Source of the DNA: Anastatus disparis
Lineage: Eukaryota; Arthropoda; Insecta; Hymenoptera; Eupelmidae
Assembly (NCBI GenBank): GCA_017163975.1
Contig: JAFFSR010000221.1
Span: 8,680,001 to 8,744,000 of the forward strand
Length of the DNA stretch: 64,000 bases
Reading direction: 5' to 3'
Below, piece by piece: positions 34,637 to 45,930 of this stretch (positions within the stretch are counted from its first letter, which is position 1; every line of letters begins with the position of its first letter). The notes beneath the pieces were generated by a model. That model did no database searches. It was not told the origin of the DNA and saw only the letters and a program-made list of their open reading frames with translations. A program made the position numbers and the translations under genes.

Positions 34637-34729
34637 AGACGAGTTATCCCCCAGCTTTTACATTGTTATTATATCTATATATTAGTACTATACAGATATA
34701 CAGGTTATGTATAAGCTGGGGGGATAAAT
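34637..34729. mobile_element. Short MITE with TTATCCCCCAGCTT ends
   Basis: AGTTATCCCCCAGCTTTTACA at the left pairs with TGTATAAGCTGGGGGGATAA at the right, about 90 bp in all, with a TA-rich loop. It is immediately downstream of the HP2 element. Confidence 0.75.
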
Positions 34730-36000
34730 TCCTAAAGTTACCTCACTTTTCCTATTCGCTCTGCCTTCTATGCATGTCTATATTCGTTGATATCAGTAGG
34801 TAGTTTTCATTATAATTTCAATAAGAGTAACCCAATATATACCGAAATAAAAGTGCTTTCTCTATAAGAAAGCAAAAATATCGTAAAATTAATTTTTAAT
34901 TTTTAATGTAGATTTCACTAATTTAAATGACACTTTTTTTTTACTGAAGCAATTTGTCAATATTGACTAATTCACAGTCATATAATTTTTACTCGTTCAA
35001 ACAGTGAATATTGACTAATCAGTGATTTGTCACTGAAATAAGTTTAGAGAGTACGCACACACATATACATTTTTAAATTCACAATATTATTAAATAATTT
35101 CGATTTCATTATTAATCATAAGTACAAAATCATTAAATAAAATCTTGAATATTTTGAAAAATAAATTAAAATTTTTATAGTTTATTGAATATAACATACT
35201 TTTAATAATTTCATGTTTTAGTTATCATCATTCAATCCTATAGGATTGAATTATTATAATAGCCTTGTTTAAGCTGATGTAAAAAAGACACTTCACTCAT
35301 TAATTAATGATATTCAATCATTCATTCTTAACGTAACATTAATTGAAAGCATTAATTTTATTATTAAAGTAATGCTTTTCATTCAACTTCATCTAATGCT
35401 TATAGCAACAAGCAATGAATCAAATTTTTAACTTTACCATCAGATATCTACTTTAAAAATCCTCTTGGTAAAAAAAAAGATGTACAAGTTTCCATACGAG
35501 TGCAAAATTCATTAAACGTCCTCGTTATTTACGCTACCCCATATATAGCGATGATCGACTAATTTCTATGCATATGTAAAAAAAATATAAGAACTGAGAC
35601 AGAGCTGTAACGCAAGCCGTAACAGCTAGAAGGGTTTGAACGAGCACTTGCACGAGCTTTTCTTTTTCTTTTATTTCTTTTGCTTTCGCACAATCAGCTT
35701 ATATACCTTCTTATTCATTTTTAGTGAGTGAAAAGAAAAGAGAACAAAGAAGAAAGAACCGGTCGAATTCCTTCGAGGACACTTTTGGGAATGCGACGTT
35801 TTTTCTGTCGATTATAAACGAGAGTTTGGACTTATAAACTTTTGCTCGTCTTATATTGTTTTACGTATGTGAGTTAAAAATATACCTAATAAGAGTAAAT
35901 GTGTCATTAAATTGGCTATGTTATTATAATTTATTTAAAATTTGATTTTTATTTAAAATTTATCTAAGAATTCCAATTTTTTTAATTTTTCAATTCTTTC
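34730..36000. other. AT-rich stretch with a dispersed repeat
   Basis: The segment 34911-35056 is listed separately. A palindrome TTCAATCCTATAGGATTGAA lies near 35233. A less AT-rich patch at 35600-35860 has no recognised feature. Confidence 0.45.
34911..35056. repeat. Dispersed repeat, inverted copy at 41903-42042
   Basis: GTAGATTTCACTAATTTAA at the left and CACTGAAATAAGTTTAGAGAG at the right are found inverted at 41903-42042. Internal TTGACTAAT and CAGTGA blocks recur. Both copies are about 140 bp. Confidence 0.7.
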
Positions 36001-36295
36001 CCCCGTTGAAAAAATCCAATTGGATTTCGAATTGTAATTTCCAACAGGGATATTTTTATAGGTCACAATAAAAAACATAAATAAATTAAATTTTAAAACA
36101 ACATTATTTTAAACTCTTAAAAATATCTATAAATTTACTTTGGATTTATAAAATCACAATGAATTTCAATTGAAATTCCATCATAATTTTCCAATTGGAA
36201 TTCCACTATAGAATACCAATTGGAATTCATTGGAATTCCAACATGGCTTTCCAACAAAGTCCAATTGGAAATCCAATTGGATTTTTTCAACGGGG
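36001..36295. mobile_element. MITE with CCCCGTTGAAAAAATCC ends
   Basis: CCCCGTTGAAAAAATCCAAT at the left pairs with ATTTTTTCAACGGGG at the right; 295 bp. The interior holds many CCAATTGGA(A)TTCC palindromes. No coding sequence. Confidence 0.85.
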
Positions 36296-37429
36296 TCAAT
36301 AATTTTTAAGATTTAAACATTAATACTTTTTGTTTTTTTTTTAATTGTATTAAATCATATTGTTTTAAAAAATAAGCAGAATTATTATACTTTTCATTCT
36401 CATTACCTTTTTAAATCAGGGAGCGCGGTAGCGCTCCTTACGGCAAGTTAGCGCTACGGCTTTCCCTATTTACTTTGAATTTGTGATGTTCAAAGATTAA
36501 AACTTTGAGTAAATGATTATGTTTCAATATTTACATATTATTTGATTACAAGTATACATAAAATGATCTAATGTTTTATCTGACAACAAAAACACATGGC
36601 CAAAAGTCAAGTTTTCACGATTTTTTTATATTATTACAGGTTAGTCTGTCGATTTTTTTTTCTATATCGGGTTGTTTCAGATTTCCGGCGGATGTTAGAG
36701 AACGACCGAGAGTTTTTCGTCTGATGTGAGAGAAAGAGACAGAATACGAGTTTAGTGATTGCTAATAAGTGAGAGAGAGAAAGAAAGTATAGAGAGTGAG
36801 AAAAAGAAAGAGAATACGAGTAATATCTTTTAATAATGAACGCATGTATTCAGGCGAATGCTTTCAGAACATGCTAAATATATAAAGACATCGCGTAAAT
36901 AAGCATAAGCATTTAGTGTCTTGTTCTATATAGCTGACGAGCTGCCGTAAAATCACGGGCGTTCATGTGATCAGTTCGCGCGTGCGCAGTAAAACGTCCC
37001 GTACATAAAATTCAACAGTTGAAAGCGGCGAAATTCAAAAGTCGGTAATACCGATTTGGTATTTAAACAACAACAAATGAAAAAGTAATATTTGCATATT
37101 TTAAAACATTCTTAAATAATTAATTAGTTTTTCATACGATATTTAGACAAAATAAGTTTTATAATAGTTGATTAATTTGAAAGTGTGGAAGAAAATAAGA
37201 TTAAAATTTTTTCCAAAACAAATATTTTATAATAATAATAAATATATAAAAATTAGGTTGATACAATTAGCTATAAAATTAATGTTATTATATTAAAGTA
37301 TCAGATTATCGGTAAAGTTAATAAATTTATTGAGATAAGAATTTTCGACTTTGAAAAAGTTGTGATATCTCCCCAAAAAACCTTTAAAAAGGTAAAATTA
37401 CGGCAAGTTAGCTTTAAAAAAAAATCTTT
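36296..37429. other. Mixed stretch with small hairpin and GA-rich segment
   Basis: 36416-36475 is a GC-rich hairpin (GGAGCGCGGTAGCGCTCC, then TTAGCGCTACGGC) listed with a relative at 47829. 36700-36830 is GA-rich. 36930-37015 is less AT-rich (GTTCGCGCGTGCGCAG). 37390-37429 is the left part of the repeat split by HP1 copy A. No gene is supported. Confidence 0.4.
36416..36475. repeat. GC-rich hairpin repeat, copy 1
   Basis: AGGGAGCGCGGTAGCGCTCC then TTACGGCAAGTTAGCGCTACG. The order (GCGCGGxAGCGC, ACGGCxAGTTA) recurs at 47829-47895. Confidence 0.55.
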
Positions 37430-38273
37430 TATAGCACTGCGTGATTTAAATCCGCGCTTAAATCCCGCTGAGCCGATAGTTAAACGATATATTTTTACGC
37501 TGTTCGATAATGAATATAACGCTGAATTCACTTAAATCACGCACTTATAATAAGCGATATTTTGATATTTGGATTATGTTTAAGAGTTTATTCATCGATA
37601 ATAATAAGGTGTAGATTATTGCAACTCTTTTATATCGATATTTTTCAAAATAAATAACAATTATAAGCGTGTTAAATACGTGTAAAACCAAAGTTAATAT
37701 CAGTGTAACATGTGAAGCGAAGAGGTAGTCATTTCGACGCTCTAAGACTCCGTCGCGTCTGTGATTCCCCTAAACGCAACTGCTAATACAATACATAAGT
37801 TACCAATTGTTGCTCCTACGGCCCTAATACATATATGAAAGGAAATTTAGATTTTTATTATTACAGAATTAATTTCAACAATTTGACATAATGTTATTTC
37901 ATGTTTTATATAATATTTTTAGTTTTTTTTTCTATTTATTATTCGCGAAGTGCTTAAATTTTTTTTTTTTTTTCAGTTTTCGCTTTTTTTTACGATTTAT
38001 TATTCGTAGAATGCCTAGTTTTGCTAGTATATAGAATTCGTTTTTTTAATGAATTATCATTTGTGGAGTGCATAGCCTTTGTTTATTATTGAATTTTGAG
38101 AGTATAGATGTAGTGCGGCGGATTTAAATCACTCAAGCTATAAAATAGTATACGATACTCGCGACTTAAATTCACCTATTATTACACGGCGTTTAGGACC
38201 CTCGCTGACGCTCGGGCCCTAACCTCGCCGTGTAATAATAGGTGATTTAAGTTGCCCGTATCGTAATATACTA
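37430..38273 (+). mobile_element. HP1 element, copy A
   Basis: TATAGCACTGCGTGATTTAAATCC follows AATCTTT, and the element ends TATCGTAATATACTA followed by TTTCAC. The related uninterrupted repeat at 26018-26180 reads AATCTTTCAC, so the insertion duplicated or reused TTT. The interior is homologous to copy B (AATAACAATTATAAGCG, GAAGCGAAGAGGTAGTC). 844 bp, no ORF. Confidence 0.85.
38148..38273. repeat. HP1 terminal hairpin (copy A)
   Basis: The arms pair via TTAAATTCACCTATTATTACACGGCG and its partner, then GTTAGGGCCC/GGACCC, to the tip CTCGCTGACGCTCGG. Confidence 0.88.
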
Positions 38274-38560
38274 TTTCACTATCTCAAAAATAAAAAATAT
38301 TTTGTAAAAAATTTAAACTAATTTAATACAATCAATTATAAAAAAATCTATTACATCTCTAAAAAAGGCTTTAACATTATAGATAATAAAAAAGTGGGAA
38401 TTTAATTATAACAAAAATACACTTGAAAAAATACTGAAATCAATAATGTGTGGTCAAGTTTTAATATAATTTAAAATAATACTTACAAATGATATTGTAC
38501 CTATATTTTGATGATAATAATGAATCAATAAAAAATTCCTTTGTTAAATATAAAGTGTAC
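38274..38560. repeat. Right part of the split dispersed repeat, then AT-rich DNA
   Basis: AATTTAATACAATCAATTAT and ACATCTCTAAAAAAGGCT (to about 38375) continue the repeat interrupted by HP1 copy A. The rest is AT-rich. Confidence 0.65.
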
Positions 38561-38992
38561 AAAAGCCATACAAAATTTTATTGAAAATATAAAACTATCT
38601 TCAAGAAAATTTTAAAAAATAATAAATAATTAACGTAAAAGTAAGAATAAAAGTAATATTACATCTATAAACTTGCCAGGCCCACCCTTCAAAAGTTGTA
38701 TTTATTGGTGAACACACATCTATTTAAAAAATTTTTTAGGATTGACTTTTTAGAATCTCGTAAGGAAATTCAAAATATATATTAATTTTCACAATTTAGT
38801 ATTCAATGAAAAATAATCTAATTTTATAACATTAATGATATATTTAATTTTTGTAGAGTGGGCCTGGCAAGTTTATAGTTGTAATATTACTTTTATTCTT
38901 ACTTTTACGTTAATTATTTATTATTTTTTAAAATTTTGTTGAAGATAGTTTTATATTTTCAATAAAATTTTGTATGGCTTTTGAAGTTATTC
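38561..38992. mobile_element. Foldback with ACTTGCCAGGCCC core, copy 1
   Basis: AAAAGCCATACAAAATTTTATT opens the left and its complement closes the right, about 432 bp, with arms of about 125 bases that are nearly perfect. ATAAACTTGCCAGGCCCAC sits at the inner end of each arm. The same core occurs in the foldback at 50292-50988, although the outer arms there are unrelated. Confidence 0.82.
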
Positions 38993-39142
38993 ACCTTTTT
39001 ACATTGTTTAGAAAAGTATTTATGTTTAAATCGCACATCATGCAATCATTTTCAAACACTTATAAAAAGTATTGTATGAAGTTATTCACCTTTTTACATT
39101 GTTTAGAAAAGTATTTATGTTTAAATCGCACATCATGCAATA
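38993..39142. repeat. Direct duplication of 65 bp
   Basis: GAAGTTATTCACCTTTTTAC ... CACATCATGCAAT occurs at 38993 and again at 39078, identical over about 65 bases and separated by about 20 bases. Confidence 0.92.
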
Positions 39143-39432
39143 CGTAATATACTAAAAACGATTTATAGATAAAAGAAATGTATAAAGTATATATTTGTTA
39201 GGTTTACCGTGCCTTCACTTGCCTAAACGTATATACCGCGAGCATACGCGCATAGCGATTGTAAACAAAAATGTGTTTATGAGTTCAACGTCTTGTTGAA
39301 ACGTGGTCAAAAAATTTTGTGAATTATGAATAATTCCGATTGCGGTAGAAAGTATTTGTATATCATCAAGAAAAAATGAATTAGATAATAAAAAAACTAG
39401 TGGTTTAAAATTAATTTCCGTTTCTTTTATAT
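39143..39432. other. Unassigned stretch
   Basis: A minus-strand 99-codon frame at 39215-39514 is Lys/Asn/Ile-rich and overlaps the following HP1 fragment, so it is not a credible gene. Confidence 0.35.
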
Positions 39433-39726
39433 TTAAATTATTGCTTTTCTTTTTTGATTTATCATTCGCGAAGTGCATAATTTTTGAATTTATATATTTT
39501 TTTTTAATTATCATTTGTGGACCGCGTAGATTTTTTTAATTATTGATTTTTCTGCGTGCAAACCTCGTGTGGCAGATTTATGGTCCACGTGCTATAAAAT
39601 AATATACGATACGTGTATTCGAAGTGGTTCTTTTGTACGGCGTGCTTCGCGTCCTTGCTTCTTTCGGACGCTAACTGCACACCGTATAAAAAAGAACCAC
39701 TTAGAGTCCGTGTATCGTAATGTACT
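39433..39726 (+). mobile_element. HP1 element, copy F (right end only)
   Basis: TTTGATTTATCATTCGCGAAGTGC and GTGGCAGATTTATGG lead to the hairpin at 39597-39726. Its arms pair via TTCGAAGTGGTTCTTTTGTACGG and GCGTCC around a CTTGCTTCTTTC tip, in which the usual CTCGCTACGCTCG motif is degenerate. It is 5'-truncated. Confidence 0.78.
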
Positions 39727-39744
39727 ATTTCGATCATAAATCAT

Positions 39745-39990
39745 ACTGAAAAAAAATTTACTGCTAACAAGTAAACATTAACTTGAATAATAGCAAGTAA
39801 ATATTTTTAAAAAATAATTAAATATTTACTTGATTTAAATACCACTTTCTAAATTGAAGTAATATTTACTAAATTATTACCCCAATTTAGTAAATGGTAT
39901 TTGAATCAAGTAAATATTTAATTATTTAAAAAATTTACTTGACATTATTCAAGTTAACGTTTACTTGCTAGTAGTAAATTTTTTTTCAGT
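39745..39990. mobile_element. Foldback with CTGAAAAAAAATTTACT ends
   Basis: ACTGAAAAAAAATTTACTGC and the complement at the right end; 246 bp. The arms pair via GTAAACATTAACTTGAAT and CAAGTAAATATT. The family is not recognised. Confidence 0.85.
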
Positions 39991-39993
39991 GCA

Positions 39994-40303
39994 TTAACCC
40001 TTTCAGAACCAATGTACATTACAATGTACATTGACATTTTTTGGTTTTTTTGAAATTGTGCAAAAGTGGCTTCAAATTTTGTAAAAAAAATATGAGTATT
40101 AGATTGAAGTGGACTATTTCCGATCTTAAACTGAGGGCCTAAGTTATTATATCTTTGATAGAAACTGAGAAAACTTGAAAAGAAAAAAAAAAAAGAAAAA
40201 TTTTTTTATCGCAAAAATTGCTTAATAAATGAACACTTATCATCGCTAAATGGTTATCAGAACTTTTCATGATGAAATAATAATTCCGTGCTGAAAGGGT
40301 TAA
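39994..40303. mobile_element. piggyBac-like MITE
   Basis: TTAACCCTTTCAG at the left and CTGAAAGGGTTAA at the right, with TTAA as the outermost bases on both sides; 310 bp. TTAA plus a CCCTTTC-type start is characteristic of piggyBac-like elements. The interior has GTACATTACAATGTAC near 40014 and no transposase. Confidence 0.75.
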
Positions 40304-40304
40304 A

Positions 40305-40795
40305 ATAAAAATATCGCGATGAATCGTCTGCTGCTTTCGACCAAATATGTTATATCCTTCTCTGCCTATCTCCCACTGATGATAAATCATTAAAATAAAC
40401 CATTAATATTTCACTCGTTTTATAACTCAATTTAATTTATGATTTACTAAAATAAAACAAGTTACATTTTAATAATAAAATGTTTAAAATTGTTATAAGA
40501 AAGAAAAAGATACTCAATGCTTGTTGTAACCGGCAAATAAAGTAGGATAGACATAATCCCTTCTACTCGCAGCTGCCTTCATTGTACATATAAGAGAAAG
40601 AGAGAGGGAGAGAATCAATGCTTATAGCCAGCAGATAGAAAAGGATTAGACGTAACCCTCTCTATTCTTAACTGTTGTGAAAAACAGAGCAGCGAGTCGA
40701 ACTGCGCAAACGTCAAAACGACTGTGCATCGCTACATGAATATCATTTTGTTTTTCTCACGCGATATAGACATTTAACGACGTACTTTTCACCGG
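40305..40795. repeat. R1 dispersed repeat, copy 1
   Basis: Shares with 47100-47710, in order: ATCGCGATGAATCG, TCCCACTGATGATAAATC, GCTTGTTGTAACCGGCAAA, TTGTACATATAAGAG, CCCTCTCTATTCTTAACTG and CGACGTACTTTTC. It ends near CACCGGGGGATGAGAAAAAA. No ORF is conserved between copies. Confidence 0.78.
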
Positions 40796-42870
40796 GGGAT
40801 GAGAAAAAAAATTATATTTTGAATATAATAATGACAATTTAAAATTAAATGTGTTTTACTCTTAATATATTATTCAAACTCAAAATTTGAGTTAAGTGAA
40901 AATCTTTCTTTTTTTTAGTGCTTATAAGAATCAAAGATTTCTATTTATTTCAGAAATTAAATGGCTGCGATAATTTATAACATAGAAATAAGTAATGTTC
41001 GAACAATAAAAATTACCTAACGAAATAAAGTGTTGCTCTTTTTAATTCCAAAAATTTGTGAATCACATTATCTTTTAATTTAAAAATTATTAAAAACGCT
41101 TACATAAAGAAATAAAGTAAAAAAAATAATAAAAAGATCATATCTCCGAGTATAAATTCCATCGATTTTTTGAATTATTAAGCGCATCTCACATCTCCAT
41201 AATTGCAAGTATCCCAGCGTTATACTTCGTTCTTGGTTTGCTCTCACGCATCGGTGCAGTCTTTTTCTCTTAAACTTTTTTTTTTATTTCTTATATGCCA
41301 TACTTTACCAGTCGCTTTTCTTTTCTTCTCTTTCTTCTTTCACCTTCTTTTTAAGCTCGTTTATTACATACGCTTTCTTGCTCTCCTTCTGTCGTTCGCC
41401 GAAGTTTTACTATCGGGAGTATATAAGGAATTCGCAAGGAGGTATAGCTTATGTATACTATATATAAGATTATCTATTTATTTTATTAATCAATAAAAAG
41501 CGCGAAAAACAGGTTTCCGGCAAGTATCTTCGTCTTTTCTATATTAACCATCGGTTAGAGTTTCTCTGTTTTTTTTCTTTCCTTTTCCTTGTTTTTTTTT
41601 CTCTTTTTCTCTTTCTCTTCTTTTTTTCTTTTGTTAAAAAAAGTGCGCGCACACTTTTTCTTTTATTTTCTATTTTACGTGGAACGATAAGAAGAGCATT
41701 TTATCCTTGAACGCGTTTAAGTTTTCCATTACCTTGTGCGGCTGTCATCTTTCAACTGTTAAACGTTCTATTGCGCTTGTCTCTATGAATTTTAAAAGTT
41801 CAAAAGTGCTAAAAAAATTATTTGCGTTGAGATATCGAAATAATTGAGTGATCCTTTAAGAATAATATAAATTTGTTGCTGGATTATCAAAGATTTGTGT
41901 TAGCTACTCTCTAAACTTATTTCAGTGAAAAATCACTGATTGAATAAGTCAAAACTAGGTCACTGTCGTTTAGTGAATATTTACTAATTGTATATTGATT
42001 AGTGAAATAAAAGTACTATTAAAATTAGTGAAATCCACAAAAAATAAATTTTATGCTATTTCATATTTTTAACCCGAGTAGAAATAAAACTAAGAATATC
42101 ATGAGAGCCTGGTCAGGGTCCTCACGATTAAGACGAGACCCTGGTGAGAATCCTGCCTCGGCCCTCAGGAGCTACGTAATGGAACAATTTAAGATAGCTT
42201 GATTGAATTTTTTTTAATTATAAAAAATTTTGTAGAAAATACACAGAAAAACATCGGTATGAAGCTTTGAATATTTTAAAAATCTGAAATTTAATAAGGG
42301 CTTTGATGAAAAAAACAAAATATTTATGCTTCTAATTTGATAATAAAAATTAGAGTTTCTTAGAAACCAAAAATAAAATTGTAGATATTTTTTTTACCTA
42401 TTTTAAGAAATACTGTGTTACCAATAAAACAAAATAATATTTAAATCATTGAATGAATTTGATAGAATTAGAACGTTAATAAAAGTAAATCATAGATACT
42501 ATTTCTGCAGTAATAAAGTATAATCAAAGTTACAAGTATACTAATTGAATAATTTTGTATAAAAATTATTTTAAAAAATAATTGAATCTTTGTACCTTCT
42601 TTAGGAACACCATATTAATTAGAATATTATTTTTATCATATTTTATATAAATTTCAAAACAGTACAATATCTAATAAGCAAATATAATAAATTATTTTTA
42701 TTTTTATTCAAATAATCTCTTCAATAATTAATTTGATCCATTCAAATTATGTCCTTAGCTTATTCATATTTGAGATAAAGTACTCAATAAATTCCAATTA
42801 GATTTAAATGGCATCCACGATTAAAAACATACGATATAAGGCATTATTTTTTTTCCCTGGCAAAAATGCA
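40796..42870. other. Non-coding stretch, partly pyrimidine-rich
   Basis: 41195-41760 is rich in T and C (TCTTTCTCTTCTTTTTTTC); a 97-codon frame there is Phe/Leu-rich because of that composition. 42110-42180 is a less AT-rich patch (CTGGTCAGGGTCCTCACG). Except for the repeat at 41903-42042, nothing is recognised. Confidence 0.4.
41903..42042. repeat. Dispersed repeat, inverted partner of 34911-35056
   Basis: CTCTCTAAACTTATTTCAGTG at the left and ATTAGTGAAATCCAC at the right, with CAAAACTAGG and TTTAGTGAATATTTAC inside. The orientation is opposite to the first copy. Confidence 0.7.
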
Positions 42871-42957
42871 ATTTTTTTCAATACCGGCCCGAAAATACCA
42901 CTTTTTTTGGAGCTATGTAAAAAAGTGGTACTTTCGGGCTGGGTGTTGAAAAAAATT
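42871..42957. mobile_element. Short hairpin MITE
   Basis: ATTTTTTTCAATACCGGCCCG pairs with CGGGCTGGGTGTTGAAAAAAAT, and ATACCACTTTTTT with AAAAAAGTGGTACT. It is an 87-bp hairpin with a GGAGCTATG loop. Confidence 0.7.
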
Positions 42958-43974
42958 CTTTCTATCGGAATGGAATTTCACAAAACTAACGTTTTAAGAT
43001 AAAAAATAAAGTGAATTTTAACTCTCGTTTTAACTCTCGTTAATTTAAAGTTTACATTTATTGATGTTACACTTTTCTACATGGGAACTACATACACACT
43101 TACACATTGTATATACCTACGAATAACATACGTTTACACTCAGAAAATGCACATAAGGTAAAGTGTAGAGTCGTAAAAAAAAGGAGCCCGCGGGCTACAC
43201 GTCGTCGCACACGCTCGAGATGCGATTGACCCAAGCTAAAGCTGTAAGAGATAAAAAAAGAGAGAGAAAAAAAACTAAAAGAAAGAAAGAGAACGACGTT
43301 TTACACACTGCTGTATATAGCCACACCTTAGTATATAACCAGTGCGAGAGACTCGTGTGTGGCCTCTGCTGATGGACTTTCCGAAACTGGTATCACCGGC
43401 CCCAAGAGCAACCAGCAGCCGTTTTTTTATTGTGTATATGCAGACACACGCATGTACATACACACACAGATGTGTTACTTGCAATGCGTGTATCACGAAC
43501 ATAACTGCCTTTAATGCATTGGGATTTAAATTGTTTGCAAAGCTTTTTATTAAATAGCTTTTTACTTTTGTATATGTAGTATAAGATATTCTTTTACATT
43601 TTTATAAAAAATATGTAATTTTAATAATATTTATGACAATCAATTTTTAAAAAAATTATTGAGATTATATACAATTTATCAATTTGTAAACGATTTAAGT
43701 CAATCCAAGTTATTTGACATAATATAAAACTCACGCAAACTCGAAGAAATAATAAATAAACTATAAAGTTTTCTAATTTTAAATTCAGCATGTTAAAGGT
43801 TCAATGTACTTAAATGCGCATAAATTTCAATGAAATAAAAAAAAAGGAAACGAAGCAACAATGCAAAATTCATAGTCTTATTATTACACACAAGTTAACA
43901 TCCGCCTTTTGAGATGCAAGCATCTTGATACACGTGTTCGCAAAGAGCGCGTAGGCGAGCGAATGACCTCAACT
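42958..43974. other. Non-coding stretch with a GC-richer patch
   Basis: 43180-43500 is less AT-rich (CCGCGGGCTACACGTCGTCG, CACCGGCCCCAAGAGC) with overlapping short frames on both strands, none convincing. It could be a regulatory region. The flanks are AT-rich. Confidence 0.35.
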
Positions 43975-44223
43975 GTATTACCATCAGCATATATTAGTTA
44001 TATATGTCCTTTGCTCATATTCCACCTGAATAAACGGCTAAACGACATAGATGATTTTATTGAACGAAACATAATAGCATCGGTGATGCCATATTGATTC
44101 CTCCTGAGACATATTGAATATCAATATGTCTCAGGAGGACATATAAATCTTGTATAGAGTCGAGTAGCGCACGAGAGACATATGCCATGCCAATAACAAT
44201 TGAGCATGCCCTTTAGATACTGA
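43975..44223. repeat. Composite repeat shared with 45700-45930
   Basis: From TTGAACGAAACATA (44059) through GGTGATGCCATATT, a perfect hairpin at 44100-44142, GTCGAG.AGCGC and ACATATG, the sequence matches 45743-45925. A direct repeat CACCTGAATAAACGGC occurs at about 44020 and 44396. Confidence 0.72.
44100..44142. repeat. Perfect hairpin TCCTCCTGAGACATATTGA
   Basis: TCCTCCTGAGACATATTGA, a three-base ATA loop, and the exact complement. The relative at about 45770-45812 has a substitution in one arm. Confidence 0.9.
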
Positions 44224-44462
44224 TGCGAATACGACCTACGAGGACATAATAGTTATATATGTCCTTTGGCCGTATTCAGGTGGAATATGAATCGAGAACA
44301 ATGTTTGTCGCTTGAGCTGAAATTGCCAAGGGCGCGCTTCGCGCGCCCGAGGTAGATTTCTGCTCAAGCAGCAAACATTGTTTGAGATTCAGATTCCACC
44401 TGAATAAACGGCCAAAGGCCATAGATGATTTTATGTCCGAAGTAGGCCGTATGAGGAACTAT
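44224..44462. repeat. Nested palindrome with GGGCGCGCTTCGCGCGCCC tip
   Basis: The outer arms pair ACGACCTACGAGGACATAAT with the TATGTCCGAAGTAGGCCGTATGAGG region; the middle arms pair CCTTTGGCCGTATTCAGGTGG with CCACCTGAATAAACGGCC; the inner arms pair ATGTTTG.CGCTTGAGC with its partner. The tip GGGCGCGC TTCG GCGCGCCC-type stem is very GC-rich. The right end (AGTTCCTCATACGGCCTAC when inverted) matches the HP2 start, so this looks like an expanded HP2 relative. Confidence 0.75.
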
Positions 44463-44744
44463 AACTTATTAGTTGAAAATATTAATGTTTTTTCCAATGA
44501 TTTTAAAATTAAATTTTAATTCTATTGATTTTTGAAGCTATGCTTCTTACGCGACGTTACGGCAGGGGCACTAAATGTATAAAAATCGACAGTCCCAAAT
44601 GTCACCCAGCGTGAATGAACGAATACGGCACAGGATGCCATTATTGCTATTAACATACAAACATTCTTTTTTCTCTTTCTTTCTTTCCCTCTCTCCCATT
44701 CCGCTTAAGAATATGCATGTATATACACAAGTGGATGTGTATAA
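44463..44744. other. Unassigned stretch between repeats
   Basis: GAAGCTATGCTTCTTACGCGACG (44535-44556) is found inverted near 45591-45612 (GAAGCATAGCTTCTGTCGG), so the two may be ends of a 1.1-kb element. The 44575-44955 frame runs into the R1 repeat and is low-complexity. Confidence 0.4.
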
Positions 44745-44990
44745 GAAAGATAAAGAAAAAGAGACTGCTTGTTGTAACCGGCAAAGAAGGCTAGACATAG
44801 CCCCCTCCATTCGCGGCTACCTTTATTGTACATATAAGAGAAAGAAAGAGAGAGGGAGAGAGTCAATTTTTAAAGCCGGCGGACAGAGAAGGATAGACGC
44901 AACCCTCTCTATTCTTTATGAAAAAGAAAGAGAGAGGGAGAGAGTCAATTCTTAAAGCCGGCGGACAGAGAAGGATAGACGTAGAATACG
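44745..44990. repeat. R1 dispersed repeat, copy 2 (partial, internally duplicated)
   Basis: CTGCTTGTTGTAACCGGCAAAG through CATATAAGAGAAAGAAAGAG, then two tandem units of about 95 bp, each with GAGAGGGAGAGAGTCAAT and AAAGCCGGCGGACAGAGAAGG. The distal R1 part is missing. Confidence 0.8.
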
Positions 44991-45230
44991 ATGATTAAAT
45001 AAATAAATTATGTAAATAATATTTATTTAATTTAAATTTTAAAATTAGTATACGTATGAAAATATGCGTTTGTATTTATAATATTATAATCTTAATATAT
45101 TTTTTTGGCAAGAAATTTTTTATTTTCTCTCATTATCTTCCTCCGTTTATTAATATGTGTATATTTATATAGTTGTTATTAATTACTATATTAATAACAA
45201 AAATGAAAATTTAATAAAATTTAATAAAAT

Positions 45231-45513
45231 TTTTGTATTTTTCTGTTTACAATGCACATGACGAAAATTACGTTTACCTAAATATATGTTTTTTAATAAT
45301 TGATATTAATAAAAACTACATTATTAATACATTTTTAAATACATAATACATCGAATGAAAAATAACGTTTTTTTGTATTTTTCTATTTACAATGCACATG
45401 ATGAAAATTACGTTTATCTAAATATATGTTTTTTTAATAATTGATATTAATAAAAAACTACATTATTAATATATTTTTAAATACATAATACATCGAATGA
45501 AAAATAACGTTTT
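45231..45513. repeat. Tandem duplication, 140-bp units
   Basis: TTTTGTATTTTTCTGTTTAC ... TCGAATGAAAAATAACG occurs at 45231-45370 and again at 45371-45513, with about five differences, so the duplication is fairly recent. Confidence 0.93.
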
Positions 45514-45584
45514 CACTAAAAAATTAATTATAATTTTGCAAATGTCACACTTCCTAATTTCTATGTATATATACTGGAAGCATA

Positions 45585-45645
45585 GCTTCTGTCGGCCAGT
45601 CCCCACGACTGCCACTCCTGTTTTTTCTTTTGTTTCTTAGATTGA
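45585..45645. repeat. Dispersed repeat GTCGGCCAGTCCC...ACTGCCAC
   Basis: CTTCTGTCGGCCAGTCCC and ACGACTGCCACTCCTG match 32572-32614 and, inverted, 52885-52930. The element it belongs to is not identified. Confidence 0.65.
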
Positions 45646-45699
45646 CATTTTGTAATGAGTATAGTTGCTATCGAAGTGCGAGTCATTTTATTTTCACTA

Positions 45700-45930
45700 A
45701 CCTACGTTCAATATGATTGCTCTTTGACATATTGAACGAAACATAGTAGGATCGGTGATGCCATATTAATTTCTCCTGAGACATATTGAGACTCAATATA
45801 TCTCAGGAAGATATATAATTCTTGCAATAAGTCGAGGAGCGCGTCTGAGACATATGGGATGCCAATACAAATTTAGCATGCTCTTTACATACTGACACGA
45901 ATACGGCCTACGAGGACATAAACATATATA
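45700..45930. repeat. Composite repeat, second copy of 44059-44260
   Basis: Contains the hairpin TCCTGAGACATATTGAGACT and its imperfect partner, then GTCGAGGAGCGCG, GAGACATATGGGATGCC and CGAATACGGCCTACGAGGACA, the last being the HP2-type motif. Confidence 0.72.

Noticed and set aside
44575..44955. 126-codon frame at 44.6 kb
   Set aside because: Its second half is the GA-rich R1 repeat, and the corresponding frame is not kept in the other R1 copies.
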